64,000 nt of DNA from Saccharomyces paradoxus (GCF_002079055.1 NC_047498.1:895299-959298), one strand, 5' to 3'; positions 1 through 9,899 are shown, counted from the stretch's first letter. Notes: generated from the letters alone by a model not told the origin. Made by a program: numbers and translations.

Positions 1-1919
1 AAATCACCATTTGGAGAAAACTTTACATTTGTGGCAACATTATCTACTATGATACCATCGATGCATCCTCCGGTTGGAAGATCCCAAGTCCTAATGGTGG
101 AATCTAGAGAAGCAGAAACAATCCAACGGCCTTCAGGAGAGAAATCAAATGCAGTGATCCTGTTACTATGACCCCATAATTGACGGACAACCCTTTGAGT
201 AACTGCGTCAATAACCACAATTGATAAGTCGTCTAAAGCCAAAGCAAATAGATCAGAAGAACGATGATAGACCATTGAGGTAATAGGAGCATCCAATTTC
301 AATTTACCCAACAATGTTGACTTGTTGAAGTCATAAAAACCAACGATACCATCTAGTCCACAAGAAACCATTTTACGATTCATACCGTCTAAGGCTATAC
401 CGGTAACTGCCCTTTTGTGCAATTTATACTTTTTACGGAGTATACCACTTTGCATATTATAAATGGTAATGGAACCATTAGAGGATCCGACAAATCCAAA
501 ATTACCACATTGAGAGATGGCCACAGACTTAACAAATCCATCATCAGTAGTACCAAAAGTCCACCTACCAACTCTTTTATTTCGCATATCCCAGGTTCTT
601 GCAAATTTTTCATCCTTATGTGCAGTGACAATATTTTCCCATTCACCTATTCTAGCATTTTCAATTGCAAGCGCTACTATTTCAGGAAACTTAGCTTTGA
701 TTGTACTACCACCTACCCTGCCGCCATCTTGCTTCTTGTGTAATCTTTGAGACATTTCTTGTGATTGTGCATCTTTACGCAGAGAAAAGGCCCAAAGTGA
801 TCTATCTTTGGATGCTGATAGCATGAAGTGTGATTGGGAATCAGCAAACGCAATGCAGGAAGGTGGCTGAGAATGGCCCCCTCTGGAACGTAAATATCTT
901 GGTGGTTGAACAACTACATCACCGCTTCCCTGGGATAATGACGGGTCGAAGACGTATTCTTTTAGCGAATTGTCACCACCTGATGTAACAATAATAGGTT
1001 GACCATTCAAAAAAGTAGCCTCAGTGACACCACCGTATGATTCTCTGTGAATGTTTTTCAGAACATGTATTCTTGAACGACGGTCCAAATCATAGAAGAT
1101 TAGATCACCACTGCTTGTTCCTACACTTAAATGGGAAGAACCATCGGTCCTAAAACTCAATGATGAGACTCTTGATTGCGGAATCCTAATTGTGCGGACT
1201 TTCTTACCTTTTCTCATATTAAACATAATAACCTCACCGGTAATCGTACCTAGGGCAATGATATCCAGGACTGGTGCTGGTTCAGCGGTCGTAATTTGGT
1301 CGGGAAATTCGTTCGATGTGTAAACAAGCTTCCCAGTTCTGACGTTGAAAAGCAAAACGTTGGATTTGGTAACCACAGTTAATTTATTCAAATAAGTTGC
1401 CAAATGTTGTAAAGACACAATTTCGCCACCTTGAATTTCAGCAACGGTAAGTTTAGTATAGAATTCTGATGGGTATTTATCTTGCGAATCGGACTTCTTG
1501 AATATAAAAATGGAATTGTCATCGGTGGAAGCGCAAAGATAATCACCAAATACGCACAAATGCTGGACACTTGCGTCAGTTTCTAATTCAAGCAAATGTT
1601 CTTCAACACCCCTCTTGTAAATACCAACCTTGTTTTCATATGCTGCGTACACGTAGTGAAAGTGTGCAGATAATGCTACAATTGGAGATGGTGTTTCTTT
1701 CTCGGAAACAAAAAGTAAATGTAAGGTATTCGCATCGTATATTTGAAATGTATTTCCAACACTTGTTACAATGTAGAAGGTAGAGCCCAACGTACCAGTA
1801 GCAAAAGGAATACCATTACTAACATTACCAATAATCCTGAATGGGGAAAATACTTTAGAATTTTTCCCTTTACTTCTTACACCTTCTTCAACTTTTCTTT
1901 TTTTCAAGTCGATAGACAT
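1..1919 (-). CDS. UTP21: U3 snoRNP / SSU processome WD40 protein Utp21 (N-terminal part, cut by left edge)
   Basis: Translating the minus strand from the ATG at 1919 gives an uninterrupted frame of 639 codons that runs off the left edge. It begins MSIDLKKRKVEEG and continues with repeated WD40-type blades, for example segments ending in SLWAFSL, ARTWDMR and IRTWDL. The family protein is about 940 residues, so roughly the last third is missing here. Utp21 is a tandem beta-propeller subunit of the UTP-B module of the small-subunit processome, which binds U3 snoRNA and processes 18S pre-rRNA in the nucleolus. It is divergent with VIP1. A PAC element and an RRPE lie about 100-130 bp upstream in its orientation, as expected of a ribosome-biogenesis gene. 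The identification rests on remembered protein sequence and synteny. Confidence 0.95.
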   Translation of the reverse strand, partial: MSIDLKKRKVEEGVRSKGKNSKVFSPFRIIGNVSNGIPFATGTLGSTFYIVTSVGNTFQIYDANTLHLLFVSEKETPSPIVALSAHFHYVYAAYENKVGIYKRGVEEHLLELETDASVQHLCVFGDYLCASTDDNSIFIFKKSDSQDKYPSEFYTKLTVAEIQGGEIVSLQHLATYLNKLTVVTKSNVLLFNVRTGKLVYTSNEFPDQITTAEPAPVLDIIALGTITGEVIMFNMRKGKKVRTIRIPQSRVSSLSFRTDGSSHLSVGTSSGDLIFYDLDRRSRIHVLKNIHRESYGGVTEATFLNGQPIIVTSGGDNSLKEYVFDPSLSQGSGDVVVQPPRYLRSRGGHSQPPSCIAFADSQSHFMLSASKDRSLWAFSLRKDAQSQEMSQRLHKKQDGGRVGGSTIKAKFPEIVALAIENARIGEWENIVTAHKDEKFARTWDMRNKRVGRWTFGTTDDGFVKSVAISQCGNFGFVGSSNGSITIYNMQSGILRKKYKLHKRAVTGIALDGMNRKMVSCGLDGIVGFYDFNKSTLLGKLKLDAPITSMVYHRSSDLFALALDDLSIVVIDAVTQRVVRQLWGHSNRITAFDFSPEGRWIVSASLDSTIRTWDLPTGGCIDGIIVDNVATNVKFSPNGD

Positions 1920-2222
1920 GGCGTACTTTTTTAACAGATTACAGCCTTAGTGTTCTCTTATTGATAGCTTGTGTTTCGATATATTTATTGTGCTTGAGAT
2001 TCATTAAATTTTCATAGCAATCTCATCGCGAATTTTTTCTCAAAATTTTTCAGTCAAAAAAAAAAGAGCACGTGCTCAAAAATGTTTCTTGAAAATCATT
2101 ATTTAAGATAGGAAGAATACAATTAATCACTGAATCAATATATTCTACCATTAAACTACTGACGGAGCACTTCATAAAAATTTAGAAGCACCTTGTAGCA
2201 TACTGATTCACTGCAGAAGGTC
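1920..2222. promoter_or_regulatory. Divergent UTP21-VIP1 promoter with PAC, RRPE and an E-box palindrome
   Basis: Three motifs are visible. CTCATCGC at 2022-2029 reads GCGATGAG on the minus strand and is a PAC core. AAAATTTTTCA at 2042-2052 reads TGAAAAATTTT on the minus strand and is an exact RRPE. The 12-bp perfect palindrome GAGCACGTGCTC at 2066-2077 contains a CACGTG E-box. PAC and RRPE fit UTP21. The E-box lies about 146 bp before the VIP1 ATG. Factor assignments are inferred from consensus matches. Confidence 0.8.
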
Positions 2223-5200
2223 ATGAGTGGGATAAAGCAGGAACTAATTGAACCGGATGGGGTTCCGCAACAGGAGGCTAGAAGTAACTCACCTAGTACA
2301 CCTTCTGAGATGTCACCCCTTTTCTTGAACAAGAACACACAAAAGGCTATGCAATCTATTGCTCCAATATTAGAGGGGTTTAGTCCCAAGACATCAGCTA
2401 GTGAAAACATGTCTTTGAAATTGCCACCACCCGGAATTCAAGATAATCATAGCGAGGAGAATCTCACTGTGCATGATACACTGCAAAGAACCATAAGCAC
2501 CGAATTAGGAAATGGAAACAGTGCTAATAAAGTTATGACCTCAAGTTTAAAGAAAGTTGATAGTGATTCAAAGTCGGAAACTGATCCTGAGGGTCTTCCC
2601 AGCAATTCTAGTATTGACAACGAAGCAGGTAACATGAACTCTGCCTCCAAGACCGGATCACCTCATGCACCTCAAGGAATAATGGATATTGAGCAGGCCA
2701 ATGTGGGAACTAGCTCGGCACCAACATCATCTACTTCTTCGCGCAAGTCCTCGACTAGTCATCCAAAGCCTAGGCTACCGAAGATAGGGAAAATTGGGGT
2801 ATGTGCAATGGATGCAAAGGTGCTTTCAAAGCCGATGAGACACATTTTGAATCGTTTAATAGAGCATGGTGAATTTGAAACTGTCATTTTCGGAGATAAA
2901 GTGATTCTAGATGAAAGAATCGAAAATTGGCCAACATGCGACTTTTTGATATCTTTCTTTTCTTCAGGATTTCCCTTAGATAAGGCAATTAAGTATGTCA
3001 AACTACGGAAGCCTTTTATCATCAATGACTTAATAATGCAGAAGATATTGTGGGACAGAAGACTATGCTTACAAGTATTAGAAGCCTATAGCGTTCCAAC
3101 ACCTCCTAGACTGGAAATCAGTAGAGATGGTGGTCCCCGAGCCAACGAAGAATTAAGGGCAAAATTACGTGAACATGGTGTAGAAGTCAAACCTGTTGAA
3201 GAACCGGAGTGGAAAATGGTGGATGATGATACTTTAGAAGTTGATGGCAGAACTATGACTAAACCCTTTGTTGAAAAGCCCGTTGATGGTGAGGACCACA
3301 ACATTTATATCTACTATCATTCTAAGAATGGGGGAGGTGGTCGTCGTTTATTTCGTAAAGTTGGTAACAAGTCTTCTGAGTTTGATCCTACTTTGGTTCA
3401 TCCTCGTACTGAAGGGTCTTACATTTATGAACAATTTATGGATACTGATAATTTCGAAGATGTGAAGGCTTATACGATTGGAGAAAATTTTTGCCACGCT
3501 GAAACTAGAAAATCGCCTGTAGTTGATGGGATAGTTAGAAGAAATACTCATGGTAAAGAAGTTAGATATATTACTGAGTTATCGGACGAAGAGAAAACCA
3601 TTGCTGGGAAAGTCTCCAAAGCATTTTCCCAAATGATTTGTGGCTTTGATCTACTTCGCGTTTCTGGTAAAAGTTACGTCATTGATGTCAACGGGTTTTC
3701 TTTCGTAAAGGATAACAAAGCTTACTATGATTCGTGTGCCAATATATTAAGAAGTACTTTTATTGAAGCCAAAAAGAAAATGGATATGGAAAAGAAGAAT
3801 CTGCCCATCATTCGTGAAGAGAAGGAACAAAAATGGGTATTTAAAGGGCTGGCTATCATTATACGTCATGCTGACAGAACGCCAAAGCAAAAATTCAAAC
3901 ATTCATTTACTTCGCCAATTTTTATATCGCTACTAAAAGGTCACAAGGAAGAGGTTGTCATTCGAAATGTTAATGATCTAAAGATTGTTCTCCAAGCTTT
4001 AAGAATTGCGTTAGACGAAAAAGCAGGAAATCCAGCCAAAATCAAAGTGTTAGCAAATGCTCTAGAAAAGAAGCTAAGTTTTCCAGGTACTAAAATTCAA
4101 TTGAAACCGGTTTTAAATAAAGAGAACGAAGTGGAAAAAGTCCAGTTTATTCTAAAATGGGGTGGTGAACCCACTCATTCTGCCAAATATCAGGCGACTG
4201 AGCTCGGAGAGCAAATGAGACAAGATTTTGACTTATTAAATAAGAGTATTCTACAAAACATTAAGATATTCTCATCATCTGAGAGACGTGTTCTCCATAC
4301 AGCGCAGTATTGGACCAGAGCCCTTTTTGGAGCCGATGAATTAGGGAGCGATGAAATCAGTATTAGAAAGGATCTTTTAGACGACAGTAATGCTGCCAAA
4401 GACTTAATGGATAAGGTGAAAAAGAAGCTGAAACCGCTCTTAAGAGAGGGGAAGGAAGCTCCTCCACAATTTGCATGGCCTTCAAAAATGCCGGAGCCAT
4501 ATTTAGTGATAAAGCGAGTGGTTGAATTAATGAATTACCATAAGAAAATCATGGATAATAACTTTGCTAAAAAGGATGTCAACTCGATGCAAACAAGATG
4601 GTGTACATCCGAAGATCCCAGCTTGTTTAAGGAAAGGTGGGATAAACTTTTTAAAGAGTTCAATAACGCTGAAAAGGTCGATCCTTCTAAAATTTCTGAA
4701 TTGTACGATACTATGAAGTATGACGCTCTTCATAATAGGCAGTTCTTGGAGAACATATTCGATCCAGGGCTTCCAAATGAGGCTATTGCCGATGAGCTGG
4801 GCAGTCACTCTTTGGTTGACCGTTACCCAATTAACGTTCTCGCAAAAAACAATTTCAAGATAATAGACAGCCATAGTATGAATAGTTCCAGCAAGAACAG
4901 CAGTAATAGTGTTGGTTCTTTAGGTTGGGTTCTGGAAAGTGGGAAAACTTCTACGGCCAGAAACCCCAAATCTTCTTCTCAATTCGATGAGCCACGCTTT
5001 ATGCAATTGCGAGAACTGTATAAGCTGGCCAAAGTGTTGTTTGATTTTATCTGCCCCAAAGAATATGGTATTTCAGATGCAGAGAAACTGGATATTGGTT
5101 TGCTGACTTCGTTGCCTTTGGCTAAGCAAATACTAAATGATATAGGAGATATGAAAAACAGAGAAACTCCAGCTTGTGTTGCGTACTTCACCAAAGAGTC

Positions 5201-5666
5201 ACATATTTACACCTTACTGAATATCATATATGAATCTGGTATTCCAATGAGGATCGCTAGAAATGCCTTGCCAGAACTCGACTATTTGTCGCAGATTACT
5301 TTTGAACTTTATGAAAGCACGGATGCTTCTGGCCAAAAATCACATTCCATTAGGCTGAAAATGTCCCCTGGGTGTCATACTCAAGATCCGCTAGATGTTC
5401 AATTGGATGACAGGCACTATATCAGTTGTATCCCGAAAATTTCCCTGACGAAACACTTGGATATGGACTACGTTCAACAGAAATTGAGAAACAAATTTAC
5501 CAGAGTGATTATGCCTCCGAAATTTACACCTGTAAACATTACGAGCCCTAACTTGAGTTTCCAGAAACGCAAAACCAGAAGAAAGTCGGTATCTGTTGAG
5601 AAGTCGAAACTTCCTGCCTCGTCTGGATCTTCATCATCTACTTCAGTTAACAAGACATTAGAATAG
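2223..5666 (+). CDS. VIP1: Inositol hexakisphosphate / diphosphoinositol-pentakisphosphate kinase Vip1 (PPIP5K)
   Basis: The 1147-residue protein has a disordered Ser-rich N-terminus (about 1-185), an ATP-grasp-type kinase domain (about 190-520) and a histidine acid phosphatase-like domain (about 535-1090). The kinase metal-binding aspartate sits in VIDVNG at residue 488. The phosphatase signature RHADRTPKQK starts at residue 548. Vip1 makes 1-diphosphoinositol phosphates (1-IP7), which influence the Pho80-Pho85-Pho81 phosphate-sensing complex, and its phosphatase domain hydrolyses the same product. Length is within one residue of the S. cerevisiae protein (1146). The ATG at 2223 is the first in frame and matches the known start. 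Most differences from the protein as I remember it are in the N-terminal 200 residues and the extreme C-terminus; both catalytic domains look intact. Confidence 0.98.
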   Translation: MSGIKQELIEPDGVPQQEARSNSPSTPSEMSPLFLNKNTQKAMQSIAPILEGFSPKTSASENMSLKLPPPGIQDNHSEENLTVHDTLQRTISTELGNGNSANKVMTSSLKKVDSDSKSETDPEGLPSNSSIDNEAGNMNSASKTGSPHAPQGIMDIEQANVGTSSAPTSSTSSRKSSTSHPKPRLPKIGKIGVCAMDAKVLSKPMRHILNRLIEHGEFETVIFGDKVILDERIENWPTCDFLISFFSSGFPLDKAIKYVKLRKPFIINDLIMQKILWDRRLCLQVLEAYSVPTPPRLEISRDGGPRANEELRAKLREHGVEVKPVEEPEWKMVDDDTLEVDGRTMTKPFVEKPVDGEDHNIYIYYHSKNGGGGRRLFRKVGNKSSEFDPTLVHPRTEGSYIYEQFMDTDNFEDVKAYTIGENFCHAETRKSPVVDGIVRRNTHGKEVRYITELSDEEKTIAGKVSKAFSQMICGFDLLRVSGKSYVIDVNGFSFVKDNKAYYDSCANILRSTFIEAKKKMDMEKKNLPIIREEKEQKWVFKGLAIIIRHADRTPKQKFKHSFTSPIFISLLKGHKEEVVIRNVNDLKIVLQALRIALDEKAGNPAKIKVLANALEKKLSFPGTKIQLKPVLNKENEVEKVQFILKWGGEPTHSAKYQATELGEQMRQDFDLLNKSILQNIKIFSSSERRVLHTAQYWTRALFGADELGSDEISIRKDLLDDSNAAKDLMDKVKKKLKPLLREGKEAPPQFAWPSKMPEPYLVIKRVVELMNYHKKIMDNNFAKKDVNSMQTRWCTSEDPSLFKERWDKLFKEFNNAEKVDPSKISELYDTMKYDALHNRQFLENIFDPGLPNEAIADELGSHSLVDRYPINVLAKNNFKIIDSHSMNSSSKNSSNSVGSLGWVLESGKTSTARNPKSSSQFDEPRFMQLRELYKLAKVLFDFICPKEYGISDAEKLDIGLLTSLPLAKQILNDIGDMKNRETPACVAYFTKESHIYTLLNIIYESGIPMRIARNALPELDYLSQITFELYESTDASGQKSHSIRLKMSPGCHTQDPLDVQLDDRHYISCIPKISLTKHLDMDYVQQKLRNKFTRVIMPPKFTPVNITSPNLSFQKRKTRRKSVSVEKSKLPASSGSSSSTSVNKTLE

Positions 5667-5749
5667 TAATCACACCCAATTTTCAATTTAGCAACATATC
5701 ACTAAATAAGTATTTACTCAACTTTTTCAAAAAAAAAATGTATTAAATT

Positions 5750-5802
5750 TTTGCTCGCGATCTTTAGCTCCGGAGTTTTCGTTGAACCCTTAGACGAGCA
5801 AA
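5750..5802. promoter_or_regulatory. Pair of inverted Mac1 copper-response elements before CTR3
   Basis: TTTGCTCG occurs at 5750-5757 and its inverse CGAGCAAA at 5795-5802. Both match the Mac1 consensus TTTGC(T/G)C(A/G), in inverted orientation and separated by 37 bp. A TATATAAA box follows at 5853-5860, 112 bp before the CTR3 ATG. This is the arrangement expected for a gene induced by copper starvation. The rest of the 305-bp VIP1-CTR3 gap is AT-rich and holds no transposon. Confidence 0.85.
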
Positions 5803-5971
5803 TTAGCGCCATAAGGATATACGTCAGAGCACATTAATTAGTGACATGTGGCTATATAAAGAGCAACCTCCTCTCATAGACTTGACGTTCATCTTGTTCC
5901 TTTCTTGCCACTTCGGAGACCATCAAAAAAGAGTAAGGGTAAATATACACACGTTTAAGAATCGAACAAAA

Positions 5972-6697
5972 ATGAATATGGGAGGTACTAGCAGCACTGC
6001 TGCCAAAAAAGCAACCTGTAAAATATCGATGTTATGGAATTGGTATACAATTGATACGTGTTTCATTGCTAGATCCTGGAGAAATGACACCAAAGGTAAA
6101 TTTGCTGGTTCTTGTATTGGCTGTTTTGCACTTGTGGTGGTAGCTCAATGGCTTACTCGTTTTTCAAGGCAGTTTGATGTGGAACTATTAAAAAGGCAGA
6201 AAATTAAGCATTTGGCTAGCTACTCACCAGAGGAGTATGTTGTTAAATGTGGAGATGAGGATGCTAAATCTGATATGGAAGAACTACAAGGCTTCTACAA
6301 CGAACCAAGTTGGAAAACAACTTTAATTTCTTTACAAAAGAGTTTCATTTATAGTTTCTACGTTTGGGGTCCAAGAAGATTGAATGAACCAGAAGACGAC
6401 TTGCTAAAGAAGGTTTTATCATGCTGTACATTAGTAACGCCAGTTGATCTGTACCCCACTTTTTTAGACCATATGATAAGAGTTACAATATTTGTACTAC
6501 AGTGGGGACTATCTTATATCATCATGCTGTTATTCATGTACTATAACGGCTATATCATTATTAGTTGTTTAATAGGTGCTATCGTCGGTCGTTTCATATT
6601 TTGCTATGAACCTCTGGGCTCATTGGGTTCGAGTGGATCAGCCCAGGGCACAGTGAGTTATGATAAAGAGAGTGACGATCGTAAATGCTGCTTGTAG
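5972..6697 (+). CDS. CTR3: High-affinity plasma-membrane copper transporter Ctr3
   Basis: The 241-residue protein belongs to the Ctr copper-transporter family, which imports Cu(I) as a trimer. Three hydrophobic segments are visible at about 45-64, 168-190 and 192-212. The family motifs are present: M185-x3-M189 in the second segment and G202-x3-G206 in the third. The protein is cysteine-rich, with a CC pair at 151-152 and another next to the C-terminus. I chose the ATG at 5972 rather than the in-frame ATG at 5846, because 5846 lies upstream of the TATA box and 5972 gives the known 241-residue length. The gene lies close behind VIP1 with its own copper-responsive promoter. In laboratory S. cerevisiae strains a Ty2 insertion silences this promoter; here it is uninterrupted. 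Confidence 0.97.
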   Translation: MNMGGTSSTAAKKATCKISMLWNWYTIDTCFIARSWRNDTKGKFAGSCIGCFALVVVAQWLTRFSRQFDVELLKRQKIKHLASYSPEEYVVKCGDEDAKSDMEELQGFYNEPSWKTTLISLQKSFIYSFYVWGPRRLNEPEDDLLKKVLSCCTLVTPVDLYPTFLDHMIRVTIFVLQWGLSYIIMLLFMYYNGYIIISCLIGAIVGRFIFCYEPLGSLGSSGSAQGTVSYDKESDDRKCCL

Positions 6698-7087
6698 AAA
6701 GAAAAAAATGAAGGAAAGCCTAGAAAGGTTGTTTGGAATTTAGCCTTTCCTAATTTTTCATAATTAGCTAGCAAAAGTTACTATTTGTAACAATTGCTAA
6801 AAGTTAAATAATAATTCGTGTAAAAATAAATAGTTAATGCCACAAGGTGTTCATATTCGGTAATCGCATATTTAGGATTCAAGACGATGTGAACATATGT
6901 AGTTAATGTAAAACTACAATATAATAAAACATCCATATGAAGAGAAGTAAAAGTGTAGGTCGGGTAATGAGCATTGCTTGCTCGACGTGTAGTGATGAAA
7001 AAAAGTGAAAGTTCATTTAACCGCATAAGAAGTGCAAAGATCCTAAACTGATATGGAAATCAATGACATTGATCGGTTTTGTGCTGT
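6698..7087. other. CTR3-BER1 intergenic region
   Basis: This 390-bp AT-rich gap between same-strand genes should hold the CTR3 3' end and the BER1 promoter. I see no RNA gene, repeat or confident factor site. A minus-strand open stretch at 6781-7026 has no recognisable protein character. Confidence 0.6.
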
Positions 7088-7912
7088 ATGGATTTAGAAG
7101 CAACTAGAACAAAGTTTAAGAAAACTGGAAAGAAGGTACTGCCTGCTAAATCATTTGAAGAAATTGTGCGGGCTAATAGGGATGTTTTGAAGGAATCGGT
7201 GTTTCTCTCAAATTTATTTCAAATTTTACAACCACATGTCAATAACATCAAGAAAATACGATGTCTTGCAATTGGAAATTTTAGGGAGGATTTTCCTGCG
7301 ACATACCAATTCACTCTTCTTCTAGAGATTATTGATTACATAAAAAGCGAGGACGACAGGGATGTCCTTATTTCCTTATATGACCCAATATTTACTAAAG
7401 AAGAGATACAGTACTTGAAAAGTTTAGGAAGCAGGTGGTTAATAGAGGAAGAATTTTTAGAGAGCGATGCAAGGGATTATGAATCTGTATTATATTTCCT
7501 TCCCCATGCTCCTTTGGATTTGACTGAGAATATACTATCATCACAGCGGCCACACTTATGGCTAGCAAATAATATGATATCACACACCGATAGATACACT
7601 AAAGCAAAACTTTGTGAAAAATACCCTAATTTAGGTAAGCTAGTTCATTACTTGCAGCCTAACACTGCGCTAGAAGGTAAGAAACTCCATGATGTAGATG
7701 ATTTTGAAACATTCATTCCGAAGAGGAAAAGAAAAAACAGAAACAACTCTTCCAAACTCAAGGTCAAACTGCCTGAGATAGACTATAATTCAATAGCAAC
7801 GAAGTTCAAGTCCTGCCAAATACTCACAGATTTTGATGAAGGAAAGTATTTGAAGGAAAAACCCTGGATCAATTCCTTCTCTGATTTGACGTTACATGCT
7901 ATAGAGTATTAG
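7088..7912 (+). CDS. BER1: SRR1-domain protein Ber1
   Basis: The 274-residue protein starts [12 protein letters not shown] and carries an SRR1-like domain over most of its length (about 15-200). A lysine/arginine-rich linker follows, with KRKRKNRNN near residue 213. SRR1-domain proteins are conserved in eukaryotes and in plants act in circadian signalling. Yeast Ber1 has been linked genetically to microtubule-related functions, but its biochemical activity is not established. The ATG at 7088 is the first true ATG of the frame (an upstream TTG codon extends it by three codons) and gives the length known for S. cerevisiae. A 2-kb gap follows downstream. Confidence 0.94.
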   Translation: MDLEATRTKFKKTGKKVLPAKSFEEIVRANRDVLKESVFLSNLFQILQPHVNNIKKIRCLAIGNFREDFPATYQFTLLLEIIDYIKSEDDRDVLISLYDPIFTKEEIQYLKSLGSRWLIEEEFLESDARDYESVLYFLPHAPLDLTENILSSQRPHLWLANNMISHTDRYTKAKLCEKYPNLGKLVHYLQPNTALEGKKLHDVDDFETFIPKRKRKNRNNSSKLKVKLPEIDYNSIATKFKSCQILTDFDEGKYLKEKPWINSFSDLTLHAIEY

Positions 7913-9899
7913 CATGATTACTTACTACATAATAATATATAGCTGAACTATAACTCCAACCACATTGTAACCTGGCGTTTTACCATCAATAGCAACCTGG
8001 GGGCGCGCTGATGTATTCATGGGGCTAGAGTTGCAGGCATGATTGCATGTACTTAAACAAAATAGGGAAAGGACACCGGCTTAGTTACTGGATCATCAAA
8101 ATAGAGAGCTGAATAGCGCCTAATAAAAGAGCGAAGTTTAGTTTTACCTACGAAATCTAAACAATGACTTGAATAATAATAAGAGACGACACCATTAAAG
8201 CTCCATGGGGAAAGGACACAAATGAAAATACCGCTTTTACTGCTGGTGGTTATCGCCCCTGTCAAGGATACTTCTCGGACCCGAACAACGTTACAGCTCA
8301 ACCTAAAGAAGGCTAAATACGACAAGGGTATTTACCCAAAGAGGAGGTGCTTCTAAGTTGGAACTAGTGCCTGCGAAGATCGCGTTTTTTAAACTTCGCG
8401 GGCGAATCGACAAATAAGGTTCTTCTTGCACTCTTTTTAAGATCAAAGTTGGGGCAGACAGAACGCAAACGAATCGTTGGATTGAGGAACCGGAAATACC
8501 CACACCTGAAATTCATTTAGGTCTTGGCAGAATCAATTATTCAAACGGCGCGATGCTCATCAAAGGAGAAGGTATGATTTATAGCAGTTTGTTAATTGGC
8601 CTCTAAACGCGTGGAGAGCATCCCTTCTGTTCAGCGATCCTTGAACTGTGAACTATAGTAAAATATTCACTTGCTCAACAATACGGTACTTAAATAATAT
8701 ATCCAACTATGCGGCTTCACCCTTATCTTAACGCCTAAGTTTCCTACAAATTTACCCTCTTTTGAAAGCACGAGAAGTTACATATGAATCAAACTTAACA
8801 AGACAAATATACTGCCTGCGTGTACCCTCTGCAATATACAAGTGAAACAGACACATCTCATCCATATTTCCTTTTTACGTAAGAAAACTAAAGTAGTAGT
8901 GCGGTGCCTGAGTTAGCGCTTGTCATCTGTCGGACAAGACATTTTTGCTAACTTACCTTATAGAAAGAATGATCATCAATTACTCTAAATAGCATTCCTT
9001 CATTGCGGCATCCTGTGACCCACACACCGCGCTTGGACCCGTTTTTTTCTTTTTTTTTTGTTGAAAAAATTCAACAGTTCCTGTCTTTTTTTTTCATTCT
9101 TTTTCGCCTTGCCTACTTTCGAGAATTTATTTCTTTTTCTTTAGGTAAGGGACCTTTTCAGCTGAGACACGGTGGGGTCTGTATTAATGACCATTCTGGC
9201 ACAAATGCATAAGTAGTACCAAAATGGCGCTACGTCTCACCAAAACCGTTTTGGATGCTTAATTAATAGTAAAAGAAACTTGAATATATCACTTTCATTA
9301 CCGCGGAAAAAGCTGAGCCATATTATTAGGTTTTTGAAATGTTCCCGTTGACGTATTTTTAGTGCAGTATATGTTCCGCGGATATTGCTTAGGTGTATTT
9401 GAGCGCTCTCGTACTGTCCTTTAAATTTCTGCAGCTCTCCGTCAGTCTCTCGGTAGATCCTCTCACCTCGCTTGGATACCGCCTTGAAGATTAAAGTTCC
9501 CCTCAGTACTCGTTTAGCCTGAATACAGCGTAGTATGGCCTGGTAAATTCCCTAGTTGCTTTTTTCTATACGGCGTGTCCCTGGAAAAAAAAAAAACTTG
9601 CCTATAGATCTTAGTAGACAAATTTAACTACGTCAATCTATTGTTCTGCTTAAAAAAAGTTGAAATTGTTAAATCCTCAACAAACTTATCGCTTTTCAAG
9701 CTGCTGCAATCACAGATCTTACACTTCTACACAGAATAATTTTTTTCCTGTAAAAAGAACGATAAATATATAAGCTTTTGGCAATCTGCCTGCACTTTAC
9801 TCTCATTATGTCTTGGGGTTTCATTTACTCTGTAGTGGTTTGTAGATGCGATGCTGATACAGTAAAATAAAAATTCAGTAATAGATTCAAATCGTTACA
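7913..9899. other. Large BER1-INA1 intergenic region, no convincing gene
   Basis: This gap of nearly 2 kb is unusually long for this genome. It contains short open stretches only. Two are notable: a plus-strand run at 8173-8313 and a 104-codon minus-strand run at 9237-9551 that lacks any ATG. Regulatory-looking elements are a perfect PDRE palindrome at 9375-9382, a second CCGCGG at 9301-9306 and an ACGCGT at 8607-8612. Poly-T tracts lie at about 9040-9095. No tRNA or LTR was recognised. S. cerevisiae annotation has a small minus-strand ORF, YLR412C-A, somewhere in this interval; I cannot match it with confidence. Confidence 0.6.
9375..9382. promoter_or_regulatory. PDRE-type palindrome upstream of INA1
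   Basis: TCCGCGGA is an exact match to the palindromic Pdr1/Pdr3 (pleiotropic drug response) element. It lies about 520 bp upstream of the INA1 ATG, with a second CCGCGG core at 9301-9306. Function is inferred from the consensus only. Confidence 0.55.

Noticed and set aside
5846-5971. Upstream in-frame ATG at 5846 extending CTR3 by 42 residues
   Set aside because: It lies before the TATATAAA box at 5853-5860, and the extension is absent from the known 241-residue protein.
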